NCBI GenBank assembly: GCA_036346375.1
Contig: CM070503.1
Coordinates: forward strand, 1 to 64,000
Source of the DNA: Guadua angustifolia
Taxonomy: Eukaryota; Streptophyta; Magnoliopsida; Poales; Poaceae
DNA: 64,000 bases
Reading direction: 5' to 3'
The notes under the pieces are model-generated. The model had not been told where the DNA came from. It saw nothing but the letters and a program-made list of their open reading frames with translations, and ran no database searches. Numbering within the stretch: position 1 is the first letter of the stretch; every line of letters starts with the position of its first letter. Made by a program: the position numbers and the translations under genes. Below, one piece after another: positions 12,475 through 24,836 of the stretch.

Positions 12475-14862
12475 ATGGAGGAGCAGCAGCGGCCGCTGCT
12501 CGAGGTTTGCCTTCCTCCTTTTTCTTCCATGCTTTCGTACCTTCTCCCTGTGGCCGCGGGGGTTCCTGTTGTTCTTGTGTCGTTGGCGCTTTGGGGGCGC
12601 GAATTGGGTCAATGGTTGGGAGCATCCTTATCCTCTGCAACCTTAGGCTTGGTCTTGCCAAATTTTACACCCATCTTTTTGGCTTCGTTGCCAACACACT
12701 AGGTAATTTCTTGTCTAGGATAGTACTGGGTTGGTGTCTCACTGTTTCTACTCACTATTTACGGATTTTTGTTTGTTTCATGGGTATGTGACGGCATTGA
12801 GTTGAACTACGGGCTTGGGCCTTGGGGTGTACCTTTGTATGTTCTTAGGTTGCCCTTGTCGCTCTTTTGATTGCTTTATGATGGATATGGATGATGAGTA
12901 GCTCAAATGCTCTACTAAGTAACTAATGAACTATACGGTTGTGGTGATTTCGAGTATTTTAGGTTGCTATAGATTGATTCGGTTAGGATGTTTATTGCTA
13001 TAGCAAAAGCAGGCTCTAGTCACATTGTTTTGTTGATTAGGCCGAAGATTGCACCAGACTATAACCAAGGTCGCCACTTCAGGAAAATATGTCAAGTCAT
13101 ACAGAAAGGATGGATATATCTGTGTTAACTGACACACCACTTATGCTTTACGACCATGTGCCCGGAAAAGTAAATTCTACCCTTTTGTTGGTAAATCTTC
13201 TGGAATAGCTAGTTTAGGTGCTCAAATTAAGAGCATAGTATGCCTCTAGTGGAAATTACAGATATGCAGTTAGCTACAGTGAACTAACTGTTAATACGTC
13301 CTAGGAGGAATAAACTGAAACTTGCTTTGACACTGAACATCAATCTTGACACATGAATGCAATATTGCTGTTTTCTTTAACTTGATATGTGTTCTGAATG
13401 GTGTGCTAAGCGCACTACAGTCTTGGACCTACTTGATGAATACTTTACATATATAAAATCCAGTGCTTTGGCTCACAAAAAAAATTGATGCAATAACAGT
13501 AGTTTACCTTGACTAATCTTCTCTGCAGCAATGTGATAATTGCCGTCTTTTTCCATTTAGGTAGAACAATGCATCACATCCATACCAGAAGATCATGAAG
13601 CCACTTGCTGGGGCTGTGGACTCCGGCTTGTTTTTGCAAGTTATGCACCTGTCTTTAAGTGTGGCTGGTGTGGAGCAATCACACAATGCAATCAAACTTC
13701 AAGAAGACCTGACAGTGTATGCTTTTCTCACTGGAGGCGTTTCCGGGACAGGTTCTTTGTGACTGTGCTCATCATCTTCATGCTCTTCGTTATATGTAGG
13801 TTCCAAATCTCTATCCACCAGCTTCAGATATAATTTTCCTTCTCGACTTACCACTCTTGTCTGCTTGTCGATGCAATTTATGCTGCTAACATTCCTGAGA
13901 TGCTCCATACTGTAGTTTTTTGTTAATTTATTCTTTTCTTCTTGCTTCACAGGTGGTGGGGTCTGGACGGTATATCCAGTAGTTTTCTCAATCAGCAATT
14001 TTTGTGGCATCTTCCACTGCATAGTAACAGCTACCTTAGCTATATTTACCATCACAAGTTATTGTTTGGCCTCTTTTAAATCTGCTGGTGCGCCAGTAAA
14101 GATACGGTGGGGCAGCTATCCCATGGTTGGGAAAAGTGATCTTGAGAACTATACATTTTGTACATATTGTTGTAGACCAAAGTCCCCAAGAGCACATCAC
14201 TGCCGATCTTGTAAAATGTGTGTGGTGGACATGGATCATCATTGCCCATTTGTAAGTTGGATAAAATTTGAAATATTGCTGTCTTGATATATTTCCATCC
14301 TGCCATATCATTATTTTGTTGCTAATTAGATTTGACTTGTTGCATTTCCTTTTTGTTGTGTTCATTGCAGATTGGGAACTGTGTGGGAGCTTCAAATCAC
14401 CGAGCTTTTGTCATTTTTCTTATCTCTGTGGTCATTAGTTGCAGTTATGCCGCTACTATGACCATTTATGCGAGTTATTGTATATGGCCCCCTGTAGATT
14501 TCCAAAAACTAGCATCTTCTCGCCATTCAATGGGTTCTTTGAAAGTACTGATGGAGATTATTACTGCCTTGGTGAGCTCCGCATTCTTCTTGTCAGCAAG
14601 GGGTCTAGTTCTGCTATATCTTGCGTTTGCCAGTCTATCAGTTAATGCTGGTATAGGTGTGTTACTGTGCCAGCAACTTAGTTACATATATGAGGGAAAT
14701 ACATATCTTAACCGTTTAAGCTCACCAAACGTCATGCATGGGGAGAGAGGCTTGCAAAATCTTGTTCGATTTTTTGGGTGCCCCTACTCAGTTTCCAGAG
14801 TATTGTCGTGCTACTCGAACACGGGCAAGTTGCAGGACAATTCAAGCTCAAAACTTCTTTAG
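12475..14862 (+). CDS. DHHC-type protein S-acyltransferase (palmitoyltransferase)
   Basis: Four exons: 12475-12504, 13561-13795, 13953-14251, 14371-14862. All introns are GT-AG and phases agree; the product is 351 aa. The catalytic Asp-His-His-Cys motif is at residues 183-186, inside the cysteine-rich domain (CTYCCRPKSPRAHHCRSCK, then CVVDMDHHCPF and NCVGASNHRAF). Residues 26-47 hold an extra pair of CX2C motifs (Cys26, 29, 44, 47), a zinc-ribbon-like N-terminal feature of one plant subgroup (PAT11-like by memory, not checked). Hydrophobic segments around residues 75-125 and 200-285 fit four membrane spans. The family attaches palmitate to cysteines of membrane proteins. The first exon encodes only ten residues; its start follows a GC-rich leader and in-frame MEEQQRPLLE joins correctly to exon 2. 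Confidence 0.92.
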
Positions 14863-15558
14863 AGGTATAGATCACAATCTCTACAAGCAAGGTTTTCTTA
14901 CCCAGCTTCATTTCATATCTAGGCTTGTGCCTGTCATAAACCAATTGTCCTTCCAATTGTCACGCTTCTGTTAATCATATACACCGCTGCAGCAAGTTTT
15001 TCTTCACTTGGTCTTGTGAAATACACACAGCTTCCTTATTGGTCTATATTATTGGCTTCTAAGGTCCCTTTTGTGGATTCCCATACATGCATCTTTCAGT
15101 TAAAGTAGATTAATCCACAAAAGAATAATTAAAACAAAGAAAAAATTGGTCGCTAGTCACTAGTGGTGGGTTACCGGTATACCATCCTTGGTGCTCCTTT
15201 GGCGTTAGTGATGGATAGCAGTATAGCACTGTATGCTAACTATTTTGCTCACCCTTAGGAGTATCCCCTCAGATTTGAAAATGCTGGAGTGCAGACTTAA
15301 TTAAACTAATTAAACCTTCCACACCTCTAAAATACCACGATGTTGGATTGTTGGTAGTAATGATGCGTTATGCTGATTTTACAAACTTATCTGTTTGGCA
15401 GATTTTGGAAAAATGATTGGACTAAGGGATTACCATCAGTTTCATCTTCTATACTGAGATGTATAAGTGAATGAATGATCGTGCATAATATTGAGTACCA
15501 TGTTATTGCTATTGTGTTTTTTTAATTAACTTTAGCTAAACACTGCAACCAAAAAGGA
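14863..15558. other. Acyltransferase 3' UTR and intergenic
   Basis: Transcribed-looking 3' sequence follows the stop codon at 14862. A plus-strand frame continues in another phase to about 14970, but it is not in frame with exon 4 and is not called. Beyond 15100 the DNA is AT-rich with no recognised feature. Confidence 0.4.
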
Positions 15559-17455
15559 ATAGAGCCAACTTGTAGCTTGTAAGATAGCTAGAGATGATTC
15601 TAATAGTACTTCAATCTGCTTGGTTCCTTCACGCAAGTCATTCATGATCATCTTTTGCAATCCTTCTGATCATGAAACTAAAGCAGAGGTTATATTTACA
15701 TGTAGGTTTCAGTGCTACGGTGTATATTCCACCACTTGAGGTGGCATTTATGGAAATATTTGCAGTCATAATGGTTCTGCAACCAATAGAACAGTTATTT
15801 GCAGTCATAATGGTTATACTAGCAATAGAACAGTGGACACACTCCTTCATTTGACCATCAATAGCCAATTACTCGCTCCCTTCAAAAATATAAGGCGTAT
15901 TTTGACTTTATATAAGGATTAAGATTGGGGTGAAATTGAGAAATATATGAGTAAAATGACTTAAATACTTACCACTTACTTAGTTGTCTTGGAAGATGAG
16001 AAATAATAGTTTGTGTGTGGTGATAATGAATAAATGCATATAGTTGTGAGAGAATAAATAGGGTATAGTAGAAAAGGTCTTATTAAATCTACATGTAAGT
16101 TTATATTTCTAAACAAGATCATTCAAACCACAGACCTTATATTTTTGAACGGAGGAAGTAGTTATTGTATAAATGAAGCCGGTGATGATCATAAGAATGG
16201 AGTAAAATTATGATTCGTAGTCTGGACGATAACTTTGTTTTGAAGGAAAAGGAAAGGACTATTGGGCATTAGTCTTTAGGTGGACATTAAACTCACATTG
16301 ATTTACCGAAACAATTTCAGCAGATGCTAAAATACAATGTGGTCCTATGTATTCATTGCCTACAGACAATCTTGATGATGGTCAGGCAATAAATTTGCAA
16401 TATCTGAAATCCTGAGCGCCATGATCCATCAGCATTTGTTCCCAGTTAAAGATCCCATCTTTCATGCTTCGGTGCTCCAGTAGAAATCAACGTGAAGATT
16501 AAATTTGGCAATGACTCTGAATGATGCTTGGAGATCGCAAAAAATGCTTGGACCACTTCTTTTTGTTGTTAATAAATTGACATGTATAGGCAAAGATACT
16601 CACACTTGTTTTTGTATCATTTACACTGAACTAGCCTTCACAAACTGGTTGGTAAACTTTAAGTTATAAATGTGTAATATGTTGTTTAGTTGTTATTCTG
16701 TCCATGTTATTTCGCCATTTTGGCCCGATGTAATGCGATTCAAGTGCCTTTTGCCCTGGTCATCTTAACAGAGCGTGGCTCTGGAACAGCCCAAAGAATT
16801 AATTAAGTCAGTAAAACCATCAAGCAACTAATCAATAAGATAATTGGTAATTTAGCCTAATAACAAATGTCATAAGTAAGTTGATCCTAATGCGAGAGGC
16901 AAAAGGTAAAAATTTCAATAATTGCCATCGGACTCGCGGTAGGATATTACTCACCGAGATACCTAATTCGCTCAGGGGTCAAATTGGTACCTCTCGCTAT
17001 TCTTGTGTGTCATCACCTCGCAAAATATACAAACTTGGTAGGATTGTAGGTATCCATAGCCAAATTTAAATAGTAACAAAATACCCCATAGTAACTCAAT
17101 AAGAAGAGTAAGGGTAAAAGGTAAGAGAGCTACAGTAAATAAGGATAAGAGCAAGCCATTGCCGAGCACAACCATTCATTTCACATTTCCACACACTCCC
17201 AACCGAGAGCAAGAGAGGGAGAGCCAGGAGCCTAGCTGAAGAAGGCAAGAGGAGGTCCAGATCAAGGGATCACCAAGAAGAGGGGACCAAAGAGGAGGCC
17301 AAGAGAAGGAGATCAGAGAGAAGGCCCAAATCAAGACCGGGACCTCGACCACCTCCTCACCGCCCTCACCATCCACACCCCCACACTGACACCACCTCCA
17401 CCACCATCGAATCCATTCCCCATTAGGTGCACAACCACAGCTTTGACCTTGCCAG
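15559..17455. repeat. Tandem duplication 1, first copy (1.9 kb)
   Basis: This 1897-bp segment is repeated head to tail at 17456-19527. Both begin with ATAGAGCCAACTTGTAGCTT and end with AGCTTTGACCTTGCCAG. They are highly similar but differ by many one- or two-base indels, mostly in homopolymers. The copy contains a Stowaway-like MITE (15872-16158) and a GA-rich block near 17200-17340. No intact gene is recognised. It carries the empty site for the insertion found in copy 2 (around 15711-15720). Confidence 0.92.
15872..16158. mobile_element. Stowaway-like MITE (copy 1)
   Basis: Ends CTCGCTCCCTTCAAAAATAT and, at the right, ATATTTTTGAACGGAGGAAG form an inverted repeat flanked by TA dinucleotides (15870-15871, 16159-16160), as expected of Tc1/mariner-type Stowaway MITEs. 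The length is 287 bp with no coding capacity. Confidence 0.75.
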
Positions 17456-17615
17456 ATAGAGCCAACTTGTAGCTTGTAAGATAGCTAGAGATGATTCTAA
17501 TAGTACTTCAATCTGCTTGGTTCCTTCACGCAAGTCATTCATGATCTTTTGCAATCCTTCTGATCATGAAACTAAAGCAGAGGTTATATTTACATGTAGG
17601 TTTCAGTGCTACGGT

Positions 17616-17773
17616 TAGGGTGGGCATAATTTAATCGAAACCGAAACCGAACCGAACAATTAACCAAAAATTCGGTTTTTTTCGATTCGTGTTCGGTTGT
17701 TTTATTTTGTGTTATTCGGTTTACGGTATTCGGTTCGGTTTTTGAAGTCAAGAAACCGAACAACCGAATAGAT
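17616..17773. mobile_element. Small hAT-like insertion, absent from the sister copy
   Basis: Compared with the empty site in copy 1, 158 bp plus a duplicated GCTACGGT (17608-17615 and 17774-17781) have been added. The element starts TAGGGTGGGC and contains inverted runs of CCGAAACCGAACCGAACA and TTCGGTTCGGTTTTTG, so it can fold back. The 8-bp duplication and TAGGG-type start indicate hAT; good terminal inverted repeats are not present at the right end. Confidence 0.85.
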
Positions 17774-17931
17774 GCTACGGTGTATGTTCCACCACTTGAG
17801 GTGGCATTTATGGAAATATTTGCAGTCATAATGGTTCTGCTACCAATAGAACAGTTATTTGCAGTCATAATGGTTCTACTAGCAATAGAACAGTGGACAC
17901 ACTCCTTCATTTGACCATCAATAGCCAATTA

Positions 17932-18217
17932 CTCGCTCCCTTCGAAAATATAAGACTATTTTGACTTTACATAAGGATTAAGATTGGGGTGAAATTGAGA
18001 AATATATGAGTAAAAATGACTTAAATACCCCACTTACTTAGTTGTCTTGGAAGATGAGAAATAATAGTTTGTGTGTGGTGATAATGAATAAATGCATATA
18101 GTTGTGAGAGAATAAATAGGGGTATAGTAGAAAAGGTCTTATTAAATCTACATGTAAGCCTTATATTTCTAAACAAGATCATTCAAACCAGTGCCTTATA
18201 TTTTTGAACGGAGGAAG
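17932..18217. mobile_element. Stowaway-like MITE (copy 2)
   Basis: Duplicated partner of the MITE at 15872-16158, with the same TA-flanked ends. It was present before the segment was duplicated. Confidence 0.75.
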
Positions 18218-19527
18218 TAGTTCGTATAAATGAAGCCGGTGATGATCATAAGAATGGAGTAAAATTATGATTCGTAGTCTGGACGATAACTTTGTTTTGA
18301 AGGAAAAAGGAAAGGACTATTGGGCATTAGTCTTTAGGTGGACATTAAACTCACATTGATTTACCGAAACAATTTCAGCAGATGCTAAAATACAATGTGG
18401 TCCTATGTATTCATTGCCTACAGACAATCTTGATGATGGTCAGGCAATAAATTTGCAATATCTGAAATCCTGAGCGCCATGATCCATCAGCATTTGTTCC
18501 CAGTTAAAGATCCCATCTTCCATGCTTCGGTGCTCCAGTAGAAATCAACGTGAAGATTAAATTTGGCAATGACTCTGAATGATGCTTGGAGACCGCAAAA
18601 AATGCTTGGACCACTTATTTTTGTTGTTAATAGATTGACATGTATAGGCAAAGATACTCACACTTGTTTTTGTATCATTTACACTGAACTAGCCATCACA
18701 AACTGCTTGGTGAACTTTTTAAGTTATAAATGTGTAATATGTTGTTTAGTTGTTATTCTGTCCATGTTATTTCGCCATTTTGGCCCGATGTAATGCGATT
18801 CAAGTGCCTTTTTGCCCTGGTCATCTTAACAGAGCGTGGCTCTGGAACAGCCCAAAGAATTAATTAAGTCAGTAAAACCATCAAGCAACTAATCAATAAG
18901 ATAATTGGTAATTTAGCCTAATAACAAATGTCATGCGTAAGTTGATCCTAATGCGAGAGTAGCAAAAAGGTAAAAAATTTCAATAATTGCCATCAGACTC
19001 GCAGGCGAGGATATTACTCACCGAGATACCTAATTCGTTCAGGGTCAAATTGGTACCTCTCGCTATTCTTGTGTGTCATCACTCGGCAAAAATATACAAA
19101 CTTGGTAGGATTGTAGGTATCCATAGCCAAATTTAAATAGTAACAAAATATCTCATAGTAACTCAGAAAGAAGAGTAAGGGTAAAAAGGTAAGAGAGCTA
19201 CAGTAAACAAGGATAAGAGCAAGCCATTGCTGAGTACAGCCATTCATTCCACATTTCCACACACTCCCAACCGAGAGCAAGAGAGGGAGAGCCAGGAGCC
19301 TAGCCGAAGAAGGCAAGAGGAGGTCCAGATCAAGGGATCACCAAGAAGAGGGGGGACCAAAGAGGAGGCCAAGAGAAGGGAGATCAGAGGAGAAGGCCCA
19401 AATCAAGACCGGGACCTCGACCACCTCCTCACCGCCCTCACCATCCACACCCCCACACTGACACCACCTCCACCACCATCGAATCCATTCCCCATTAGGT
19501 GCACAACCACAGCTTTGACCTTGCCAG

Positions 19528-20200
19528 CAATATTTGGTATGTAGAGAAAGCAAGCATTAATCAGCAAATGGATAGCAAAGTAAGGATGATCTCAGTGTAA
19601 TAGTTTTCATTTGGAGGGCTGTGTCGTTTGTCCCCAAAGAACCAATGTACTCCTAGGTGTACATAGATTCATCTGGACATCATCATGTTACCTCCAGCTT
19701 CAAACACTCCCTAAATGCACATCATTAACCAATTTCTAGCACAAGAGTAAAATTTCACACCATGCATTCCAAAACCATATCTATAGGCCTTAGTAGCTTA
19801 CCACCAAGAACAAGAACAAAAGACTAACACCTCATCTAGGGGCAAGGGGAAAGTCGGCCAAGCATCGACTGGGCGTAGGCCTGTGCCCACAAGGCGTGCC
19901 GACCTGGCGAGGACTTGCTAGCATCTTGCGCCAACATCATGAGGGGCCGAGGGCGACCATGCAGGCCAGGTTGGCGCCAAGGCGGAGTGAAGGTCGAGCC
20001 GGATGAGGACAGGCTGATGACGGCCAGACTAGAGAGGAAAAGGGAGGTGTCAGGCATGGGAGCAGCATGGGCCGCCCTAGGGTCGAAGGCGGAGGGGCCA
20101 CGGGCGCAAGAAGGCCAAGGAGCGATGGCTAGGACCATGGCCGACGGCGCTAAGGCGAGGAAGGCGTTGGAGGGAGTAGTGCTGGCTAGGGAGAACCTAG
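19528..20200. other. Intergenic; GC-rich block 19830-20200 without a supported gene
   Basis: Overlapping frames exist on both strands at 19836-20262 because the sequence is GC-rich and lacks stop codons, but the predicted proteins are dominated by G, R and A and resemble nothing I know. This looks like non-coding retrotransposon DNA. Confidence 0.35.
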
Positions 20201-20204
20201 GTCA

Positions 20205-20620
20205 GAGAGAGAGAGAGAGAAAGAGAGAGGAGAAGGAGAAAGAGGGATCGAGATCCTGCTGAACAGAAGAGTGCTGGAGCCTCGTCTGCGTGGTCCCCAC
20301 CATGCGGCAAAGGGCTCATCTGCTTGGCCATTCTTACAGAGGATACACGTCCAGAAAGAGGAGGAGGCCAGGCCAGTAGGGAGAGGAGTCAGATCTAGAG
20401 GTGGAGATAATGGAGTGCAAGGAGAAAGGAAGAAGATTGGAGTGAGGAGAAGAGGAGAGGAATAAGAAGAAAGCGAGAAGCCAGGGAGAGTTCAACTGCA
20501 GGGAGAAAAGAAGGAGAGAGGAGAAAAAGAAAAGGGGTAGAGGGAAAGAAAAACGAAAGAAAAAATAGAAAAGAAAAGAGAGAAGAGGAGAAAGGAAAAG
20601 AGAGGAAAAATAGGAAAATA
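20205..20620 (+). repeat. Long polypurine (GA-rich) tract
   Basis: About 400 bp in which the plus strand is overwhelmingly A and G, with an (AG)n run at 20205-20230 and blocks such as GAGAAAAAGAAAAGGGGTAG. No coding signal. Tracts like this can form triplex (H-DNA) structures and occur in LTR retrotransposon interiors or near promoters. Confidence 0.8.
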
Positions 20621-20624
20621 TTTC

Positions 20625-21264
20625 CAACTGTCGTGAACTCGTATTAAATTTAATTAATCATCTCGTATTATGCCGAAAACTTAAAAAGAACATATTTAAC
20701 CACGATTAATTAAATCAAGAACTATATAGGTTTTGCAAATGCGATAATGGTTAAAAATGGGAATTAATGCCTTTGTTAAATTGAAATCATAACCAAGATT
20801 TTAATAAGTTGCATAAAATAAAATTAGTGCTAAATTAAAATACCAGCAATAAAATCATTGTAAATTAAAATACGCCACATTAAAATGCAAAGAATTAATA
20901 AATTATAACATAAATGAGCAACACATTTTACCAACTTTCAATCTGTTGAGAAAAAAGTTGGACGCCATAAAGCACACTATAATTTAATTGCTCCATGAAT
21001 TTTAATATACCATAATTTCAAGAATTGAGCTGAATCCAGTAGAAGACCAATATCAGCATTCTAGTGAGGCCGAATATTTCCATTCTATTGCAGGCAAGTT
21101 TCTTTTGATCATATTTGTGAAATTGTTTTTAAATGTTTTTAGATGTCATTAGTGCATGAGAAAAAATCTTTTAAAAATAAAATCCTAAATTGGATTAGAA
21201 TAGAGCGAATGGATTGGTTGCTGTGGGCTAAAGGATAGTTTTGGAATTCTGCTATGGGTTGAAG

Positions 21265-21297
<33 letters not shown>

Positions 21298-22693
21298 TGG
21301 TTAGAGGGTGCCTTGAGATGAGTATTGCCGGTGGGACCCTCTACATAAGCTATGATATAAGGATGAACAATTGCATTCAGACAATGAACCGCATTTATAG
21401 TATCAACTATAGTGTGTGAAATCGGCCAGAAAAGGTTGTGCTATGAAGGTATTATGATTTTCACATTGGGTATGAGTAGATAACTAGAAGTGGAAGCCGG
21501 GTAAGCCGGAAGATCATAGGACGAATTTGATCATGAAATTTTATATGTAGATGGGGTAAGATGAGATGTACATCCATGATTTTTTTCTTAATTTTTGAAA
21601 CTTTTCTTAATTGGATTGCACTTGATTGCACGGAGTCCCTGATTACCTGCTAGCCGATCGTTGCCTTAATCAGCGAGGGTTGAGAATGTAGGATTGATGT
21701 GTCGAGGGTTGAGACTTAGCCAAGGGCTGAGATTTTAGATAGAATTAGTTAAAGACGATAGACTTCAGCTAAGGGTTGAGAATTTTGAGGTCAATTTCTT
21801 AAGGGCAATTAGTAAGTTTGTATTATATTTTGTTGTACTTGGATCCTATGTATAAATAGTTATACTGATCCTGTAGCCCTGCATGGCAATTTATAGTAAT
21901 AAAGTTTTTATTTCAGTCTCTAATTAGTCTCCTGCAATACTCTGAGCACGATGTACTAGCTGATAAAAATCAAGTGCACTCGATGTTTTAATTAACTAGT
22001 ATGTCGATATTCGTGTAATTATCTCAGAGTAATGACGATATTCATCGTCGTTAATCGAGCTAATTATATGGGTCGCCACATGCTCTCATGTTCAATAATT
22101 TGGAACTATGGATGCTGCCTGCATCAATTTCTTGAATGGTTCTCTCACTGTATATGCAGCTGACTAAGCTGCACTGATTTCATCGGCTTATAGCAGTAGT
22201 ATCATATAAAACTCTATATTGTTGGGAGGTATCGACCATGCCTGTAGCTTGACACGAAGACGACCACGCCCGCTATAGTAGCTTCTAGATAGCCTCATAT
22301 ACACCATATAATGGCCCTTGGGAATGCCGGCCTCCCAGGGGTGCCAGTGTCATTTTTGTGTTTTTGCGAAAAAGCCCCTCCGCTTCTTCAAATTACGGAT
22401 AGGTCCCTGTAAATTACGAATAGGTCCTTTGCGATTTTTTGTGAGGGAAAGATATTTTTTTGGATCACGTTTGGGTCCCTCGCGCGCTGTTTTGCAGAAA
22501 ACACCTCCCGTTATGTTCAAATCGCGAGCAAACCCTTTTCTAATTTTTCAGGATAGCGGACAGGTCCAAAAACATAACAAACATGTCCTTACTCCTTACG
22601 TCTTAGATCCTTTCTCCGTTTTTTTAGTAAGATAGACCCGATAAATTTCAAAATTCCGTTTAGGTCCCTACACGCGGTTTATAGCTAAATTGA
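20625..22693. mobile_element. LTR-retrotransposon-like remnants (putative LTR about 21640-21990)
   Basis: The stretch 21640-21990 has LTR-like regulatory layout: a TATA box (TGTATAAATAGT near 21849) followed about 50 bp later by AATAAAG near 21898 and a T-rich block. No matching second LTR or primer-binding site was found, so boundaries are a guess. A (TA)n run lies at about 21270-21294. From 22318 to 22690 there are diverged repeats of an 'ATAGGTCC' word with T-rich spacers, of unknown nature. Confidence 0.3.
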
Positions 22694-24836
22694 AAATCGC
22701 GTTTAGGTCCTTTCATCGATTTTTTTTCCACACGGTTTTCTAAAAAAACGAAAAAAAACATCTTTCTTAGAAAACACAGATTCGTTGAGGGTTTATAGCT
22801 GAATTAGAAATCACGTTTATGCTTTTTGTCATGCGCGCAACGGCATAAACTCAGCCTAGTATACTTTATACCCTTAGATTTCACAACGAAGGCGTTTCTT
22901 AGTTGGTTAAAGCGCTTGGTTGCAACCAGCCGATCTTGGCTTTGAATCCAGCTAGTGCAGCTCACTGTAGCTGTGCAGATTATTGTAGCTGCCTATTGTA
23001 CTGTAGATACAGTTATTTTCAAAAAGGGTGGGAACGCCTTTTTTGAAATAAATTTTGGCTTCCTTATGACTTTTAGAATAGATTTCTACAACTAATTGTT
23101 TTCAAAAATATTTTCCTAAAAAGAGAGAACTCAAAAAATATTCTTTTCTAAAAAATATTAATACGACAAAGATTTTGTTTTTGTTTTATTTTCCCATTTT
23201 TTAGAATTTTTCTCCCTGTTAAAATCTATATCACTGGGGCATGCATTGGGTCTTAGGTTCAAACCCCATGAAACCAATTTTCTTGCGGTTTTTGCATCAA
23301 ACTCGATGATTTGATTGAGTTATGAAATCATGTTGTAAATTTTTGAAATTTTTAGAAGTGTCCTCAAAGCATGCCTAACCTACAAAAAAATCTGAATCAT
23401 GATCAAATATGTGCATTTTTAAAAACCGCAATGCTACTAATGCATTTAAAGTAATTTCGTTGATTTATTTGAGCTACTAAATTTGTAGATTCTTGAAATT
23501 TTTAAGAAGGGTCCCGAGTATTATATGCTACCATAAAAATTTCAAATCATGATCAAACTTTTATTATTTAAAATTTCGATAATGCTATGACACATTTAAA
23601 ACAACTTCACTTATTTAATTGAGGTACTAAATTTGTGAATTCTTTAAAATTTGTGAGAAAGGTCCCGAGAACATGTCTAAACTACCATAAAAAAAGCGAA
23701 TCAGGATCAAACTTTTGCGATTTTTATAAATTATTATTTTATGGTTTTTAAAAATTATGGCAATTTATTTTCTTTTCTCCCGAGATGTTCTCAAAAATAT
23801 TTTCTTTCTTTATTAGAATCTCTCTGTCTCGATGATTCATTCCGCCACGCAACACACGGACCGTTAATTATCTAGTTATATTGATGATTGTGTTGTCGAT
23901 GTTGAATGGAAGCCGACCGGGCAAACTATGTAAGTAACCAGGAGAAAACCCGTGTTAAACCCTAAGACGATTGTGCTGTCCATCTTGTCGGTTTTGACTG
24001 CTCTGACAAGTAACCCCCCCCCCCTCAGATTTCGGGATGTTTGAAGGTACCAAGGAGCGACGATGGATTTTTTTATAAAATAGTATATTGTTGAAATAAT
24101 TTATAAAAAATCTTCGAAAAAATTACAAAAATATATCTCTTCTGCTATTTGAAATAGAAGGATATGTTTTTTGGATTGAATTGTACGGAATACTTTACCA
24201 TGGATTCATTTGCTCGACAAGATTTTGAGCCTTCTGTGAATCCACATAGGTATGTTTTTGGATGCTATTTTTATAAAATTATTTTAAAATATATTATTTA
24301 AAAAGGATTCTAGCGGCTATGTGTCCCAACTTTTGTTTTGGTTCCAGCTGTTTCGTTTGTAGCCGTTGTTCGTGTCGAGCGTCAAGGAAGGCTTTGTAGG
24401 GGTCGTTCGGTCATCGGGTGGGGTCCGAGCCGGCTTCTCCGGAGAGGTTCACGACGTACGCGGTGGCATCACTGGCACCATCCGATCCTTATCCCACGGC
24501 CAGGGCGGTCCGGCGGGCAGCGAGTCCGGAGACACGTCCCTGAAACCGTGAAGGCCGGCACGCGCCCCACGTGCGGGCCGGCCGGTACCCCGACCGAGCC
24601 GCGCGCGGATTAGTTGTCCTTCCGCGGGTTTCCCGGCCGGACTCTATTTAACTAGAGCCTGCCTGTCGCTTTGCACATTCATGACGCAAATCAGTTTCCC
24701 TTGATTCCCTAGGTTTCTTTCCAAGCTAATGGCCGTCCAATCGAAAAATCAATTCTTTCCAAGTTCATAGTACGAGATGGAGTATTTCTCCAAGCCTTTC
24801 GTGATCTCCGTGCTCCACGGCCGAGAATTGATATAT
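22694..24836. repeat. Tandem duplication 2, first copy (2.14 kb)
   Basis: Head-to-tail duplicate of 24837-27107; both start AAAATCGCGTTTAGGTCC and run to CTCCGTGCTCCACGG. Copy 1 lacks about 108 bp of copy 2 at an 11-base C run (24014-24024) and has about 40 extra bases near 24215-24260. Many homopolymers are shorter in copy 1. Inside are a tRNA-like segment (22892-22960), AT-rich subrepeats of about 150-170 bp (23290-23720) and a GC-rich end (24340-24640). No intact gene. Confidence 0.92.
22892..22960 (+). other. tRNA-like (pol III promoter-like) segment, copy 1
   Basis: TTAGTTGGTTAAAGCG resembles a tRNA D-arm/A box, followed by an anticodon-arm-like CTTGG-TTGCAAC-CAGCC and a T-arm-like TTGGCTTTGAATCCAGC (B box). 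The acceptor stem does not pair, so it is not a working tRNA; a tRNA-derived SINE head or pseudo-tRNA is the likely origin. Confidence 0.45.

Larger units (their letters stand above)
17456..19527. repeat. Tandem duplication 1, second copy (2.07 kb)
   Basis: Second head-to-tail copy of 15559-17455. Apart from small indels, the main difference is a 158-bp insertion at 17616-17773 that copy 1 lacks. The shared Stowaway MITE is at 17932-18217. The end of the copy is C-rich, with CCACACCCCCACACTGACAC near 19445, and reads as a polypyrimidine/polypurine block. No gene is recognised. Confidence 0.92.

Noticed and set aside
12188..12791. Frames of 157-177 codons overlapping the acyltransferase first exon
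   Set aside because: They cross the transposon end, leader, exon 1 and intron 1; the true coding frame there is only ten codons long.
14738..14974. Possible extra exon after the acyltransferase stop
   Set aside because: It is a different frame overlapping the last exon; the main frame is open to a proper stop at 14862 and the length fits the family.
19836..20465. Frames of about 100 codons on both strands
   Set aside because: Stop-poor GC- or purine-rich DNA; no splice signals, homology or consistent codon use.
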